Part shown: one piece after another, positions 62,863 to 64,000 of the stretch
Position numbering within the stretch: position 1 is the stretch's first letter
How the letters are laid out: every line of letters starts with the position of its first letter
Source of the DNA: an uncultured Selenomonadaceae bacterium
GTDB taxonomy: Bacteria; Bacillota; Negativicutes; Selenomonadales; Selenomonadaceae
DNA length: 64,000 bases
Direction of reading: 5' to 3'
NCBI GenBank assembly: GCA_902778455.1
Contig: CACYXR010000002.1
Coordinates: 124,001 to 188,000, forward strand
Notes under the pieces: generated by a model
Database searches by the model: none
Seen by the model: the letters and a program-made list of their open reading frames with translations, nothing else
What the model was told of the DNA's origin: nothing
Position numbers and translations under genes: made by a program

Positions 62863-64000
62863 CTAAATTCGTCCCTTGCTCTTGAAGAATTCCTCGGCGA
62901 CCTGCGGGAATAGGGCGTAGGATAAAACGTCTTCTTCCGGCGCGTTGGCATAGCCCTTCTGCGACATTTCCTCACGGAACTGGGCGACAGTCATTTCCTT
63001 CGCATCTTCCTTCGCGCAGTCGTCGATGATCTCGTTTTCGGGGATGCCGAGCGTATTGATCAGAAAATCGCGGTCAATGGGCTTCGGCGTCCGTCCAAAC
63101 TTGCCGCGGGCAAGATCCTTGACTTCCTTAGGCACCATCTTGTAACGCTGGCCCATCATCACGTTCATCGTTGCCATCGTGCCGACGATTTGGCTGGACG
63201 GCGTGACGAGCGGCGGATAGCCGAGGTCAGCGCGGACACGAGGCATTTCGTCGAGCAGATCTTGATACTTGTCCTCCATGCCCATTTCCTTGAGCTGGTT
63301 TGTCAGATTCGACAGCATGCCACCCGGAATCTGGAAATCCAGCACGTTCGGGTTCACGTCAAAATAGCCTTTCAGGTCAAATTCTTTAATCAGTTCCTGT
63401 TTGACTTTCGTGAAATGCTTGGAAATCGGAATCAACTTCTGGCGGTCAAGGCCGGTGTCACGCTCTGTGCCGACCAGCGTTTCGACCATCGTCTCAGTGC
63501 AGGGCTGGGACGTGTCGCAGGAAAACGGAGCCAGCGCGCAGTCGATGATGTCGACGCCTGCCTCGACAGCCTTCAAATAGGCCATAGAACCGAAGCCGCT
63601 GGTGTAGTGCGTGTGTAGTTCGATGGGGACGGAGACAGCGGCCTTCAGCTTCTTTACGAGGTCTTCGGCAACGTAAGGTTTCAAAAGACCGGACATATCC
63701 TTAATACAAACGGAATGGCAGCCCATTTCCTGCAATTTTTTCGCGAGTTCCACGAACGTCTCGTTCGTGTGGTATGGACTGACCGTGTAAACTAGACAAC
63801 CTTGGACGTGCGGTTTCTCGGGGCATTTCAAAGCCTCGTCGATAGCCGTGGTCAGATTGCGGATATCATTCAGTGCATCGAAAATGCGGAACACCGCAAC
63901 GCCGTGCTTCGACGCTTGCCGCACAAAAGCCCGTACCACGTCGTCAGAATAATGGTTGTAGCCTAAAAGGTTCTGTCCGCGCAGCAACATTTGAATCGGC
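62863..64000 (-). CDS. Biotin-dependent carboxyltransferase subunit (oxaloacetate decarboxylase alpha / pyruvate carboxylase B type), 3' part
   Basis: The last 379 codons are present; the gene continues past the window edge. The TIM-barrel carboxyltransferase domain is clear: MLLRGQNLLGYNHYSDDVV, FRIFDALND, the carbamylated Lys in CIKDMSGL and the metal ligands in LHTHYTSGFG. A conserved PYC/OADA domain follows (GYPPLVTPSSQIVGTMA). It stops without the AMKM biotinyl domain, so the biotin carrier must be a separate protein. Oxaloacetate decarboxylase, transcarboxylase 5S and pyruvate carboxylase subunit B cannot be told apart here. Confidence 0.9.
   Translation of the reverse strand, partial: PIQMLLRGQNLLGYNHYSDDVVRAFVRQASKHGVAVFRIFDALNDIRNLTTAIDEALKCPEKPHVQGCLVYTVSPYHTNETFVELAKKLQEMGCHSVCIKDMSGLLKPYVAEDLVKKLKAAVSVPIELHTHYTSGFGSMAYLKAVEAGVDIIDCALAPFSCDTSQPCTETMVETLVGTERDTGLDRQKLIPISKHFTKVKQELIKEFDLKGYFDVNPNVLDFQIPGGMLSNLTNQLKEMGMEDKYQDLLDEMPRVRADLGYPPLVTPSSQIVGTMATMNVMMGQRYKMVPKEVKDLARGKFGRTPKPIDRDFLINTLGIPENEIIDDCAKEDAKEMTVAQFREEMSQKGYANAPEEDVLSYALFPQVAEEFFKSKGRI

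Noticed and set aside
1..64000. CRISPR arrays, insertion sequences, prophage, toxin-antitoxin or defence genes
   Set aside because: No regularly spaced direct repeats, transposase, integrase or phage-like proteins were seen on either strand.

Overview
The window is a dense, ordinary chromosomal segment of an anaerobic Bacillota (Firmicutes), most likely a member of the Negativicutes (Selenomonas-like). The placement rests on gene orders, not on a database search. The orders are dgt-dnaG-rpoD, tmk-rnmV-rsmA, and ylxM-ffh / rpsP-khpA-ylqD-rimM-trmD. Strong Shine-Dalgarno sites, a desulfoferrodoxin, PduO-type cobalamin adenosyltransferase, meso-diaminopimelate dehydrogenase, GlnRS and a biotin-dependent carboxyltransferase without its biotin domain also fit. 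No insertion sequence, prophage, CRISPR array or clearly foreign block is visible. Almost every gene can be named, and 58 coding regions and 4 tRNA genes are described.

Layout. 0-4 kb: end of zapA, a DUF47-Pit phosphate uptake pair, a large nucleoside-kinase-like protein and a TIGR04076 protein. 4-9 kb: tRNA-Glu(CTC), a polar amino-acid ABC permease/ATPase pair, then a leftward operon (membrane protein, pncB, purF). 9-15 kb: trmB, then dgt-dnaG-rpoD; the primary sigma factor has a very long lysine/glutamate-rich N-terminus. 15-19.4 kb: tRNA-Asn, PepD, then leftward NlpC/P60 hydrolase, a CzrA-type zinc repressor and threonine dehydratase. 19.5-23.8 kb: universal stress protein, degenerate GGDEF protein, DUF1292 protein, desulfoferrodoxin, and htpG behind a CIRCE operator. 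23.8-26.3 kb: a putative attenuated leader followed by a PanS-like transporter, panC and panD. 26.4-31.4 kb: DegS-like kinase, Orn/Lys/Arg decarboxylase, tmk, rnmV, rsmA. 31.4-41.4 kb: gltX, amidase, SEC-C protein, tRNA-Asn and tRNA-Glu(TTC), HD protein, glnS, a small unknown protein, leuS. 41.4-47.3 kb: a palindromic repeat, NhaC antiporter, DapF-like racemase with an amino-acid-binding lipoprotein, CCA-adding enzyme, ndk, cobalamin adenosyltransferase. 47.4-51.5 kb: the ffh/rpsP/trmD block. 51.6-60.5 kb: 3D-domain protein, rpoB, rpoC. 60.5-64 kb: HD protein, ddh, TRIC-family channel, and the 3' part of a leftward carboxyltransferase.

How it fits together. Most genes serve information processing: transcription (rpoB, rpoC, rpoD), replication (dnaG, dgt, tmk, ndk), tRNA and rRNA maturation (trmB, trmD, cca, rsmA, rnmV, rimM, three aminoacyl-tRNA synthetases) and secretion (ffh). 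Around these sit cofactor genes (NAD, pantothenate, B12), wall genes (amidase, NlpC/P60, 3D protein, Ddh) and small-solute transporters. The parts most worth a second look are the leader before the PanS-like/panCD operon, the sigma-factor extension, the CIRCE-controlled htpG, the CzrA-type repressor with no exporter beside it, the binding-protein/permease split of the amino-acid transporter, the DapF-like racemase and the two related palindromic intergenic elements. No obviously new multi-gene system was found.
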